Shown: positions 34,490 to 43,028, counted from the stretch's first letter. The stretch is DNA of 64,000 nt from Rivularia sp. T60_A2020_040 (GCA_015272215.1 JACYMD010000101.1:1-64000), one strand, 5' to 3'. Numbers and translations: made by a program. The notes: generated from the sequence alone by a model not told the origin.

Positions 34490-35071
34490 ATGAGAAAAAC
34501 TGCTTTATTAGAAGTAATTGCAGGAAAAAATCTTGGTATTAAGGCGAGCGACACAGATAAACAAGCTATTTTATCGGCGATCGCCTATTTAGAAGATTTA
34601 AACCCTACACCCAACCCCTTAGAAGCTAGCGAATTGTTAGACGGTAACTGGCGATTACTATATACCTCTAGTTCAGAGTTATTAAATATTAACCGCATAC
34701 CGCTAGCCAATCTAAATAAAATTTATCAGTGTATTCGAGTAAAAACAAATAGCATTTATAACATTGCTGAAATAAATGGTCTACCATTTCTTGAAGGCTT
34801 AGTTTGCGCCGTTGCAAAATTTGAAACAGTTTCCCGGAATCGAGTTCAAGTCAAGTTTGAACGTTCAATAATCGGTTTACAACGTTTACTAAACTACAAA
34901 TATCCAGGAAGTTTTATCGAAGCCATTGAATCGGGAAAGAAATTTTTTCCAATTGATTTTCCGATTACAAATAACGAACAGCAGGGATGGTTAGACATTA
35001 CTTACCTAGATCGCGATCTGCGGATTGGCAGAGGAAACAAGGGAAGTGTTTTTGTATTGACCAAATCATGA
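34490..35071 (+). CDS. PAP/fibrillin family lipid-associated protein
   Basis: A 193-residue protein of the plastid lipid-associated protein (PAP, fibrillin) family, a lipocalin-like fold. The characteristic N-terminal block is LEASELLDGNWRLLYTSSSELL (about 43-64, in parts GNWRLLYTSS), followed by FETVSRNRVQVKFERS and the C-terminal WLDITYLDRDLRIGRGNKGSVFVL (in parts ITYLDRDLRIGRG, FVL). Plant fibrillins bind prenyl quinones and lipids in plastoglobules and thylakoids; a similar lipid role is inferred in cyanobacteria. It is a single gene upstream of psaE. Confidence 0.9.
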   Translation: MRKTALLEVIAGKNLGIKASDTDKQAILSAIAYLEDLNPTPNPLEASELLDGNWRLLYTSSSELLNINRIPLANLNKIYQCIRVKTNSIYNIAEINGLPFLEGLVCAVAKFETVSRNRVQVKFERSIIGLQRLLNYKYPGSFIEAIESGKKFFPIDFPITNNEQQGWLDITYLDRDLRIGRGNKGSVFVLTKS

Positions 35072-35160
35072 AATATTTCATAAATATTTATTCATGACTA
35101 CTCGCGAAAAACTTATTTCATAAATGCCACTTTGTCAAGGGGGTGAGACACTGCATTTTG

Positions 35161-35202
35161 TAATTGGTAATTGGTAATTGGTAATTGGTAATTGGTAATT
35201 GG
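35161..35202. repeat. TAATTGG heptanucleotide array, 6 units
   Basis: Six perfect TAATTGG units within the region upstream of psaE, about 165 bases before its start codon. Confidence 0.88.
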
Positions 35203-35367
35203 GAATCACCAACAACCATCTACTAACCACCATCTACTAACAACAAACTTAAATATTTCTAGACAAATAACTTAACAAACCCTCTTGCGGAGACCTTCAA
35301 GTTGTAAAGTGAAATCAATCAGCCCTGCATGAAAAGCAGTCTTACAATTAAAGAGGGATATTCGATT

Positions 35368-35742
35368 ATGGTTCAACGTGGTTCTAAAGTACGTGTTCTC
35401 CGCCGGGAATCCTACTGGTATCAAGATGTAGGAACCGTGGCTACTGTCGATAAAAGCGGCATTATCTATCCAGTAATTGTTCGCTTCGATAAAGTTAATT
35501 ACTCCGGTATCAACACCAATAACTTTGCAGAAGATGAGTTAATTGAAATTGGAACACCCTCAGCTAAAGGCAAAAAATCTACTCCTACAGCTTCTGGTGG
35601 CAAGCAAACACCGATAGAACCAGGTATCCGTAAAACTGGACAAGGTACCCAACCTACTGGCAAGACAACCGCTCAGCCAGAATCTGCGGAAGCTAACGTT
35701 CAAAAAGAAGGTACTCCAAATCAAGGAACCGAATCACGTTAG
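35368..35742 (+). CDS. psaE: Photosystem I subunit IV (PsaE) with C-terminal extension
   Basis: PsaE is a stromal SH3-like subunit of photosystem I that helps dock ferredoxin and flavodoxin. Residues 1-62 hold the whole normal domain ([19 protein letters not shown] ... [20 protein letters not shown], ending ELIEI). A Thr/Gly/Pro/Lys/Gln-rich, disordered tail of about 62 residues follows (63-124), so the protein is nearly twice the usual 65-75 residues. I take the ATG at 35368, which matches the conserved N terminus; the frame is open 13 codons further up. mutM starts 3 bases after the stop. Confidence 0.96.
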   Translation: MVQRGSKVRVLRRESYWYQDVGTVATVDKSGIIYPVIVRFDKVNYSGINTNNFAEDELIEIGTPSAKGKKSTPTASGGKQTPIEPGIRKTGQGTQPTGKTTAQPESAEANVQKEGTPNQGTESR

Positions 35743-35745
35743 GTT

Positions 35746-36642
35746 GTGCCAGAATTACCTGAAGTTGAAACAGTACGACGGGGTTTAAATCAATTAACCC
35801 TGAAACGCAAAATTACGGGAGGTGATGTGTTGCTCGATCGCACTATTGCCTACCCGTTTTCTGCTGAGGATTTTCTCAACGGTATTAAAGAAAGGGAAAT
35901 AGTATCTTGGCATCGTCGCGGTAAGTATCTGATTGCAGAACTTACTTCCATGGTAGAAGAGGACAAGGTGACAAGGGGACAAGGGGACAAGGAAGAAAAA
36001 TCTCTCTCCCTCTCCCCCTCCCTGGGTGTTCATTTACGAATGACTGGACAATTGTTGTGGTTGCATCGAGATCAACTTTTGCACAAGCATACGCGGGTGA
36101 GGTTATTCTTTGGTGAGGAATGGGAATTGCGCTTCGTCGATCAACGTACTTTTGGTCAAATGTGGTGGGTTCCTCCAAAGGTAGAAACACAAAGTATTAT
36201 TACTGGATTAGCAAAACTTGCAGCAGATCCTTTTTCAAAGGAATTCACTGTAGAGTATCTTGCCAACAAACTAAAAAATCGCCGTCGCGCTATTAAAACA
36301 GGTTTGTTAGATCAATCTGTAGTGGCAGGAGTGGGTAACATTTATGCAGATGAAGCATTGTTTTTGAGTGGAATACGACCAGAAACACTGTGCATAAATT
36401 TGCAACTAGAACAAATAGAGCGTCTTCACTCTAGTATTATTCAAGTTTTAAAAACCAGTATTGAAGCTGGAGGTACTACCTTCAGTAATTTCCTCAATGT
36501 AAAAGGCGTAAATGGTAACTATGCTCATGTGGCTTGGGTTTATAATCGCACGGGAGAACCTTGTCGAGTTTGCAGCCATCCCATCGAACGAATTAAATTA
36601 GCAGGAAGATCCAGTCATTTTTGTCCGCAGTGTCAGAAGTAG
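35746..36642 (+). CDS. mutM: Formamidopyrimidine-DNA glycosylase (Fpg)
   Basis: The enzyme excises 8-oxoguanine and formamidopyrimidines and nicks the abasic site. The 298-residue protein starts at GTG with PELPEVETVRRGL (catalytic Pro2 and Glu3 after Met), carries Lys60 in HRRGKYL, the helix-two-turn-helix with GVGNIYADEALF, and a C-terminal zinc finger CRVC...CPQC. Residues about 70-93 (EEDKVTRGQGDKEEKSLSLS and a few more) are an extra loop encoded by a low-complexity repeat. It lies 3 bases after psaE, so both are probably co-transcribed. Confidence 0.96.
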   Translation: MPELPEVETVRRGLNQLTLKRKITGGDVLLDRTIAYPFSAEDFLNGIKEREIVSWHRRGKYLIAELTSMVEEDKVTRGQGDKEEKSLSLSPSLGVHLRMTGQLLWLHRDQLLHKHTRVRLFFGEEWELRFVDQRTFGQMWWVPPKVETQSIITGLAKLAADPFSKEFTVEYLANKLKNRRRAIKTGLLDQSVVAGVGNIYADEALFLSGIRPETLCINLQLEQIERLHSSIIQVLKTSIEAGGTTFSNFLNVKGVNGNYAHVAWVYNRTGEPCRVCSHPIERIKLAGRSSHFCPQCQK

Positions 36643-36923
36643 GAATGGGGGGATGGGGAGATGGGGGGAAGTTAAAAAGTAAATCAGCCCCCGACTTAAT
36701 GCTTCATAAAAATGAAATATGCTGTATGTATTTGAACGCAGAGGAGCGCAAAGGTATACGCAGAGGGAGACAGAGTTTTTGAAACACAGATGTTCAATAA
36801 TTCCAATGTAAGAGGAAAAGACATTAATCTAAAATCCAAAATCTAAAATCCAAAATCGATTGTCCTTTAAAGCGAGTTACAATTCTGGGTAAAAATAATC
36901 GAATTTATTAAAGGGGAACATTT

Positions 36924-37139
36924 ATGGCTGTGAAAAAAGGAGCGATGGTTCGTGCTATCCGCGAAAAGCTGGAAAATAGTTTGGAAGCGCAAGCGAGTGA
37001 TTCTCGTTTTCCCTCCTATCTGTTTGAAAGTGAAGGGGAGATTTTGGATGTCAAAGGTGATTATGCTTTGGTGAAGTTCGGAAAAGTGCCTACACCTAAT
37101 ATGTGGTTACGTATGGATCAATTAGAAGAATTTAAATAA
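36924..37139 (+). CDS. ndhO: NAD(P)H-quinone oxidoreductase subunit O
   Basis: A 71-residue peripheral stromal subunit of the photosynthetic NDH-1 complex, which drives cyclic electron flow and respiration. The start [20 protein letters not shown] and the C-terminal [16 protein letters not shown] are characteristic of NdhO. AAGGGGA at 36911-36917 is a fair ribosome binding site. A terminator follows at 37224. Confidence 0.96.
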   Translation: MAVKKGAMVRAIREKLENSLEAQASDSRFPSYLFESEGEILDVKGDYALVKFGKVPTPNMWLRMDQLEEFK

Positions 37140-37223
37140 CTTTTAGCCTGCTAATGAAGTTATGTTCCTTGCTATAGAGGCTTTTAGATATACCTTCTGA
37201 GGATTTAAATATATAAACAAACG

Positions 37224-37254
37224 CGATACTTAGTGATTAAGTGTCGTTTTTTTT
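37224..37254 (+). terminator. Rho-independent terminator after ndhO
   Basis: A 9-base stem CGATACTTA / TAAGTGTCG with one G-T pair, loop GTGAT, followed by eight T residues (37247-37254). It separates ndhO from the putative nuclease-system region. Confidence 0.9.
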
Positions 37255-37384
37255 GTAGATAAAAATACTGTTTAAAGAAATTAATATAAAATGCCCTGAT
37301 GTTGTTTATCATACCCCGAAAACACTGATGACTAGATTATTGTAGATAGTGAAGTAAAATTATTAACTTTAAATTTAACCCTCA

Positions 37385-38359
37385 ATGGTACTAAGAAGAA
37401 GTCGTTTGCAGAGTAAGAAAACTCAGTCTAAAAGTTCTGCTTCCAAGGCTAAAGCTCAAACTAGCACTGGCAAAGCAAAAGTCAAAAGTAGCATCAAAAA
37501 ACCGAAGTCTGAAACTTTAGCTGTAGAAGAAACTTCCGTTTCCAATAATGCTCCGGAAATTGAAGTAAAAAATACAAATAAAAAGGCTGTTAGTAAAATC
37601 AAACCTACTGGCACCATCGTAGAAAAAGCTAAAGCTACAACAAAGAAAGTTGCTAGCACCAAGGTAGAGCAAGCGAAATCTTCTCCTAAGAAAGTAGAAA
37701 AAACTGCTACTACTACCAAAGTAGAGAAAGCGAAACCTTCTACTAAGAAAGTCGAAAAAACTGCTGTTACTACTAAGGTAGAAAAAGCTAAATCTACGAC
37801 AAAAGTTGCTAGTAAAACAAAACCCGCTAGCACTGTTAAAAAGGTAAAAGCACAAACACCTGTATCTACTAGCATCGATAAGTCTGAAACTACTATCAAG
37901 AAAGCTGCTAGCAAAACTAAAGTTACTACGACTTCAGTTGCCAAAGCTAAAACTACTACTAAGAAAGTTACAACCAAGAGAAATCAAGATGAAACTCGGT
38001 TGCTTTTAGCTTTGTGGGATTTAGGAGGAACAAAAACTGAAGTTAAAACAACAGAAGTAACTGGTAGTGTACAACGCAAAAATGAGAAAGCAGGAGATTA
38101 TACTTCTGTTCTCAGAAAGCTAGAAAAAGCTGGTGCTATTACCAGTAAGCGTAAAAGTAAAGTTGAAACTGTTCAGTTAACCGATAAAGGTTTACAGATG
38201 CTGAATGAACAACTTAAAACTCTTGATTTTCAATTTTATGGAAAACAAGTTGGAAGTAAAGTTGCAAGTAAGTTTGTTGGTGGGTTGCTTAAATGGATAC
38301 GAGAAATCAACGGTGCAGCATTTGTTTCTACGGTAGAGCAATCAGAAATTGCAGCTTAA
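37385..38359 (+). CDS. Histone-H1-like Lys-rich tail fused to a winged-helix-like module
   Basis: A 324-residue basic protein of two parts. Residues 1-198 are low-complexity Lys/Ala/Thr/Ser/Val, like bacterial histone-H1 analogues, and contain a 19-residue tandem repeat (units starting TKVEQAKSSPKK at 92, TKVEKAKPSTKK at 111 and TKVEKAKSTTK at 130). Residues about 205-308 (LLLALWDLGGTKTEV ... GGLLKWIREI) align with the first 104 residues of the protein at 38928. The module looks like a winged helix (ADYxxxxxxLEKxxAI, then a wing). Nucleoid or DNA binding is the likely role. Family not recognised. Confidence 0.72.
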   Translation: MVLRRSRLQSKKTQSKSSASKAKAQTSTGKAKVKSSIKKPKSETLAVEETSVSNNAPEIEVKNTNKKAVSKIKPTGTIVEKAKATTKKVASTKVEQAKSSPKKVEKTATTTKVEKAKPSTKKVEKTAVTTKVEKAKSTTKVASKTKPASTVKKVKAQTPVSTSIDKSETTIKKAASKTKVTTTSVAKAKTTTKKVTTKRNQDETRLLLALWDLGGTKTEVKTTEVTGSVQRKNEKAGDYTSVLRKLEKAGAITSKRKSKVETVQLTDKGLQMLNEQLKTLDFQFYGKQVGSKVASKFVGGLLKWIREINGAAFVSTVEQSEIAA

Positions 38360-38927
38360 CTATCAAACGGTGTGAATGTGTTCAGAGTGTTCCCTATTAA
38401 CTGTGTGATGAGTTAGGAATGAATTGAAGGTAAAGAAGGCTGTAGGTTTTCGGAAAAGCGACGAATATAAAGCAAACTAATGAAATAACCAGGGTTAGAT
38501 AGATATCTTAGTTTGCTTTTGATCGATATGATGACTCGGCAAGTTTTTGGCTATTATTTTCTCATCAAGTTGGTGCTTTGTGCGATTGGTATTGTGTGCA
38601 TCTAAACCTCTATTTCGGATAATTTTATTATTATCTACCACGCTATTTTTAACGATAAAGAAACGCAGATTACACGATTGAATGCAATGTTTAAACAGTG
38701 CTTATTTCGGGCGAATTTGGGTGCATTTTCGCCCTGGATTGTTGTATTTTGTAGATTTTGCTGATTAATTATTTAACTCTATTTAACTAATTAAACCATT
38801 ATCAATATATTTATTTATCCATATTGAATGCATTAGATATATTTAAGTACTTTTTTGCAACAAAGCGGTTAAATAGGATAACCTAAGTGTAATATATAAT
38901 ACGTATAAAAATATAGAAGTAAAAATA
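38360..38927. other. Gap between the two module-sharing genes
   Basis: 568 bases without a credible gene. A perfect 12-base inverted repeat AAAGCAAACTAA (38469-38480) / TTAGTTTGCTTT (38508-38519), loop 27 bases, could be a weak terminator of the upstream gene. After it the sequence is A/T-rich; positions 38870-38927 presumably hold the promoter of the gene at 38928. A plus-strand frame at 38527 ends after about 26 codons and is not supported. Confidence 0.5.
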
Positions 38928-39581
38928 ATGACTGACACAAATAAAACTCGTATTCTACTGGCTTTGTGGGCATTAGGGGGAACGAAGCAGGAAGTAAAAA
39001 AAGGAGATATTAGGAAGCGAATTGTCTCTAAAGGGAAGAAAATAGCAGATTATAACCAAATTTTCCAGCAATTGGAGAAAGACAACGCGATCGCAATTTC
39101 CAAAAAAGGATTTTCTTTAGAATCTCCCAAGGGTTTAGAACTCCTCGGTGAAGGCTTGAAAAGTGATGATTTTAGATTTGAAGGGACAATTGTCGGAACT
39201 TGGGCTGCAAATGCTTTGCTGAGGTGGATTGGAGAGGTTGAGAGTAGTGCTAATTTTGCACCTGCACCGCAAAATGGAAAATCTTTAAATAATGCGATTG
39301 CGTCTTATCAGGAGTTTGAGAAAACTACCCTTGAGGTTTACGAGAATTTGAACCGAGATTACAACTTCAATAACTTGGTGCCAATTTACAGGATTAGGAG
39401 AGAAATTGGCGAGCGCGTTTCTCGTAAACAGTTCAGTGAGTGGCTGTTAGAGATGCAAGCAGAGGATATTTTTCAACTCGAAGGTGGAAGTGTAGAAGAT
39501 AGTGCTGCGGACAAAATAGAAGATTCTATCACTACTGAATTAGATGGATTGCGTTGCTACGCTTCCAAATTGCAAAGCTAA
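38928..39581 (+). CDS. Winged-helix-like adaptor protein, first gene of ATPase-nuclease cluster
   Basis: A 217-residue protein. Residues 8-104 share the module seen at the end of the preceding protein: ILLALWALGGTKQEVK, DYNQIFQQLEKDNAIAI, KGLELLGEGLK, DFRFEGTIVGTW, LLRWIGEV. The remaining half (105-217) contains a second helical block (PIYRIRREIGERVSRKQFSE) that resembles another winged helix, of the type found in ATPase-linked DNA-binding subunits. No family is recognised. It is followed after 36 bases by the ATPase gene; with the nuclease gene they form a likely three-gene operon. Confidence 0.75.
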   Translation: MTDTNKTRILLALWALGGTKQEVKKGDIRKRIVSKGKKIADYNQIFQQLEKDNAIAISKKGFSLESPKGLELLGEGLKSDDFRFEGTIVGTWAANALLRWIGEVESSANFAPAPQNGKSLNNAIASYQEFEKTTLEVYENLNRDYNFNNLVPIYRIRREIGERVSRKQFSEWLLEMQAEDIFQLEGGSVEDSAADKIEDSITTELDGLRCYASKLQS

Positions 39582-39617
39582 ATATTTTTTTCCTCACATA
39601 TTCAATGTTAAAAAAAC

Positions 39618-41489
39618 ATGATTAATAACACATCTTCAATTGATGAACTGATTAGGAATAAAAATCCTTTCGCAGGACATATTGTTGTCCGTTCATCACA
39701 AATATGGGGAAAAAGTTTTCCCGATGTCCCTTCAATTAATGCTCATGCTTCCAATGCTGTTTTTGATGCAGTAGATAAAGTTAGTAAAGGGGAACGTGAA
39801 ACTGTAGGAATTACAATTATCGCTGAAAAAGGAGCAGGTAAAAGTCATATTATCAGTCGAATTAGACATCGTTTGCAGACAGAAGATAATGCATTCTTTA
39901 TTTACATGGGCAAGTATGATAATTTAAATCAGATTAAATACGAATTTCTGCAAACTTTGGCTTCTAGTTTGAGAGCGCATGGTAGTAAAAATGTAATGCA
40001 GTGGCAAGAAATCGCAGCGGCTTTAATTAATGAAGCTAGAGGATGGGATTATACACCACAACAATATATTCAGAATATTTACCCAACATACTTGAAAAAA
40101 TACTCAACTAAATTTGTTGATAAATTAACTGAACTTATTCTTCCAAATAAACCCGATATTACTAATCCTTATTTGATAAAAGCAATTTTATGGACGCTAT
40201 CTTCTGTCCACACTAACTATGCTAATTATTGGCTGGCTGGATTGGATTTAACTCAAAATCAAGCTGAAGTAATGGGATTACCCAATTACGAGAAAAATGA
40301 TAAAGAAGCGGAAGGATTAAAAACAGTTCGTCAGATTTTAGATATTATCAGTGATTACAAAGTTCCGGTAATTTGCTTTGATGAATTAGATAATACTGAA
40401 GTGAATGAATATGGTTTGCTCTCGGCACACTTAATTGCAAATTTAGCAAAAGATTTATACAACAACCTTAAACGTTGTGTTTTTCTTTTGGCAATGTATC
40501 CTGGCACTTGGAACGAGCAAATAAGGACTTTACCACAAGTTGAAGCCGTCATCGATCGATTAGTTAGCGAGCAGTTAGATAGACAGCCTTTAAGGTTAAA
40601 TAATCCTAATGCCGATGATATTGTGGCGATTGTCAGTCAGTGGCTACAAGTTTTCTACGAAGAAAATAAAGTTGTTCCACCCAACCCAGTTTATCCTTTT
40701 AATGAAAATAAGTTGAGAGAATTTGGTAAGAGTAAACCAACAATAAGGTCGATTTTAAAGTGGTGTGCAGAAAATTTTGTCAATTCACCAACTAAATCGA
40801 ATCTAGTAAAAGAATATTATCAAAGCGAATTAACCAATATTGAAGCTTCTATTGATGAATTAATGGAAGATGAAGAAGCAATTTCCAAAGCACTTAGATT
40901 TGCATTCTCAAGTTTAAAGGGTGAAAAATTAGAAGGAATAGAGATTGAAGAAGTCGAAGATATTCAAGCTAAAGCAGCAGACAAAGGATATATTGACTTC
41001 AAAATTGTTGGTAATGATAGCAAAGTCAAAATTGGTGTTGATGTCATTCAGCAATCCGGTGGAAAGTATATAGGAGCAGCACTAAAAAGACTAATTGAAT
41101 ATGAAAAATTTGATATTACTCGCGGTTGTTTAGTTCGCTCCAAAAAGATTAATTCTGGGGCATATATACCCAACAAATGTTTAAAACAACTTTTGCATCA
41201 TCAAGGTGGTGAATGGGTAATGTTGCAAAGCCAAGATATTAAACCTCTTTTAGCTATTTGGTTTGTACAGCGTAACTATAAAAGTTACGAGCTAACTGAA
41301 GAACAAATTTTTGATTTTATCAAACAGGAACAAATAGCAATTAGTAATCCTTTAGTTAGAGAAATACTCAGTGAACCATCAGGAGAACAACCAAGCAATT
41401 TAACTGATGATGATTTACCAATCAGTATTCCTCAAAGCTTTGATAGTAGTTCTGATAGTATCGACTTAAATCTACCTATAGTTGATTAA
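39618..41489 (+). CDS. AAA+ type P-loop ATPase
   Basis: A 623-residue ATPase. Walker A is AEKGAGKS (69-76), Walker B is VPVICFDELD (249-258), a sensor-1-like strand is FLLAMYP (289-295), and TIRSILKW (375-382) with Arg377 looks like the sensor-2 helix of an AAA+ lid, as in Orc1/Cdc6-like ATPases. A C-terminal domain (about 440-560) has GYIDFKIVG followed by KIGVDVIQQSGG, a strand pair reminiscent of a degenerate PD-(D/E)XK core; this is only suggestive. The C-terminal 40 residues are acidic and disordered. The downstream nuclease gene starts two bases after the stop, which suggests translational coupling. Confidence 0.8.
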   Translation: MINNTSSIDELIRNKNPFAGHIVVRSSQIWGKSFPDVPSINAHASNAVFDAVDKVSKGERETVGITIIAEKGAGKSHIISRIRHRLQTEDNAFFIYMGKYDNLNQIKYEFLQTLASSLRAHGSKNVMQWQEIAAALINEARGWDYTPQQYIQNIYPTYLKKYSTKFVDKLTELILPNKPDITNPYLIKAILWTLSSVHTNYANYWLAGLDLTQNQAEVMGLPNYEKNDKEAEGLKTVRQILDIISDYKVPVICFDELDNTEVNEYGLLSAHLIANLAKDLYNNLKRCVFLLAMYPGTWNEQIRTLPQVEAVIDRLVSEQLDRQPLRLNNPNADDIVAIVSQWLQVFYEENKVVPPNPVYPFNENKLREFGKSKPTIRSILKWCAENFVNSPTKSNLVKEYYQSELTNIEASIDELMEDEEAISKALRFAFSSLKGEKLEGIEIEEVEDIQAKAADKGYIDFKIVGNDSKVKIGVDVIQQSGGKYIGAALKRLIEYEKFDITRGCLVRSKKINSGAYIPNKCLKQLLHHQGGEWVMLQSQDIKPLLAIWFVQRNYKSYELTEEQIFDFIKQEQIAISNPLVREILSEPSGEQPSNLTDDDLPISIPQSFDSSSDSIDLNLPIVD

Positions 41490-41491
41490 AT

Positions 41492-42889
41492 ATGAGTTTG
41501 CTGCTTCCGATTTCAACAGCATTATGTTTATCTACTTCCGATATTGCAGCTTTAATTCAAGGACGAATTATTGCTGCTATTCCCAAGATGTTTATTCGTC
41601 CCGGACAAAAATTTGCGCTTTATCCGGTAGATTTATTAGCTATAGAAGAAAAAGTCTCAATCCAAGCTTGGGCTAAATGTGAACTCACTCAAATTCTTGA
41701 TGAAAGTCTATCTCTAGAAAGATTATCTCGGTTAACAATCTGGACGCAAGATACATTAGATAAAATACTGCATCAACAACAGCATATTTTTCTATGTTAT
41801 TTACGTCTTTATAAATTATCTCAGCCTTACGAGATATCACTAAAAATAGAATCAAATAAGTTAGGAAAATTTGTCAGTTTACCTAATTATTTAACAGTTT
41901 CCGACGCAAACCCAGTATTACCCGATAACATTTTCACCACTCGCAAGCAGCAGTTAGAAAAACTCGAACCACCACAACATCCAGAATTAGAAGAATTACT
42001 AGACGTTTTATCACCTTTAACTATTAATAATCCAGCGGCGAAACAATTAGAAAAAAATATTAATATCTTCTTAGGTTGGAGTAATCAACAAACGGTAAAT
42101 AATACTAATTCCAACTTAGCTTGGATAAACAACATTGCAGCATTAGGAAACCGCAGTCAAGAGCAAGATAAAGGCAAAAATAATTATCAAGCAGGTACAG
42201 ATTTTGAAAATATAGTCCGTCAAAGTTTAGAATTTTTAGGATTTACTATTGATTATTTTCATAAAGGTGGTGCTGGTGGTGTGGATTTGTTTTGTTCGCA
42301 TCCTTACCCATTAGTTGGAGAATGTAAAGCCGGAAAAAAAATTCCTAATAATACAGCAGTACAATTATTAAACTTAGGAACGCTGCGTTTAAAAAGCCCA
42401 GAATTGCTTAAGCAAGCAACTAAATTAATTATCGGTCCTGGTGAACCAACAACACAACTTCAAGATGCTGCAAAAGTACATAATATGGCTATTATTAATC
42501 CTGAAACTTTAGAAAAACTCGTTAAATTACAAAGTAAATATAGTAATTCAATAGATTTATTTAAACTAAAAAACTTCTTAAAAACTGGACAATCTGATAC
42601 GGAAGTTGAAAAATATATAGTACAAGTTGAAGAAGAAATTAAATTGCGATCGCACTTAATAGAAATTGTTAAAAAGCATCAAGAGAATACTGGGGATAAA
42701 TACATTGAAGTTGCAACCCTTTATGGAGCTTATGGCTATTCAAAGCCTCCTCAATCATTAACCCGTCAAGAAATGTACGAAATTCTCATTGAACTTTCTT
42801 CACCTTTAACGGGTTATTTGGGACGAATTAAAGGTACGGATTGGAAAAGCGATAAATTCTATTTTCTCCGCGATTTAGCGATTGAGTAA
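41492..42889 (+). CDS. Putative PD-(D/E)XK (Mrr-like) nuclease
   Basis: A 465-residue protein. Residues 233-300 carry a good Mrr-type nuclease core: GTDFENIVRQSLEFLGF with Glu239, then KGGAGGVDLFC (Asp265) and LVGECKAGK (Glu277, Lys279), followed by Gln291. This is the D-x11-E-x-K pattern of many restriction endonucleases. The N-terminal 200 residues (ALCLSTSDIAALIQG, GQKFALYP, a helical middle) are a separate conserved-looking domain, perhaps for substrate recognition, and the C-terminal SSPLTGYLGRIKGTDW looks like a small closing domain. I recall similar proteins in other Nostocales, without a known function. Third gene of the cluster. Confidence 0.78.
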   Translation: MSLLLPISTALCLSTSDIAALIQGRIIAAIPKMFIRPGQKFALYPVDLLAIEEKVSIQAWAKCELTQILDESLSLERLSRLTIWTQDTLDKILHQQQHIFLCYLRLYKLSQPYEISLKIESNKLGKFVSLPNYLTVSDANPVLPDNIFTTRKQQLEKLEPPQHPELEELLDVLSPLTINNPAAKQLEKNINIFLGWSNQQTVNNTNSNLAWINNIAALGNRSQEQDKGKNNYQAGTDFENIVRQSLEFLGFTIDYFHKGGAGGVDLFCSHPYPLVGECKAGKKIPNNTAVQLLNLGTLRLKSPELLKQATKLIIGPGEPTTQLQDAAKVHNMAIINPETLEKLVKLQSKYSNSIDLFKLKNFLKTGQSDTEVEKYIVQVEEEIKLRSHLIEIVKKHQENTGDKYIEVATLYGAYGYSKPPQSLTRQEMYEILIELSSPLTGYLGRIKGTDWKSDKFYFLRDLAIE

Positions 42890-42940
42890 TAAAATATTTT
42901 TTAGAGGATATTTGAAAAATCTAATTTCATATTTTATCCG

Positions 42941-43028
42941 GCGGTTTAAACCGCATCTACACAAACAAAGTCCACCTGCGTGGACTAATTAATTTACAAC
43001 CCGCCTTACGGCAGGTTTTGTTTGTATA
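42941..43028. repeat. Dispersed element with nested inverted repeats
   Basis: The stretch has GCGGTTTAAACCGC (42941-42954), AGTCCACCTGCGTGGACT (42969-42986) and outer arms ACACAAACAAAG / TTTTGTTTGTATAG around them. It is a type of non-coding palindromic repeat that I recall as common between genes in Nostocales. Directly upstream of hisC a CCAAAATCTAAAATCC tract (43086-43115) follows. Confidence 0.65.

Noticed and set aside
35794-36190. Minus-strand frames opposite mutM
   Set aside because: They arise over the GACAAGGG repeat and are inside a gene with clear Fpg motifs.
37456-37977. Minus-strand open frame of 173 codons opposite the Lys-rich protein
   Set aside because: Mirror image of the Lys/Thr/Ala codon repeat (AAA and ACT give TTT and AGT on the other strand); Val/Phe/Leu-rich and without a start signal.
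38527-38605. Short plus-strand peptide frame in the gap before the adaptor gene
   Set aside because: Only about 26 codons, no ribosome binding site and no family; treated as chance.
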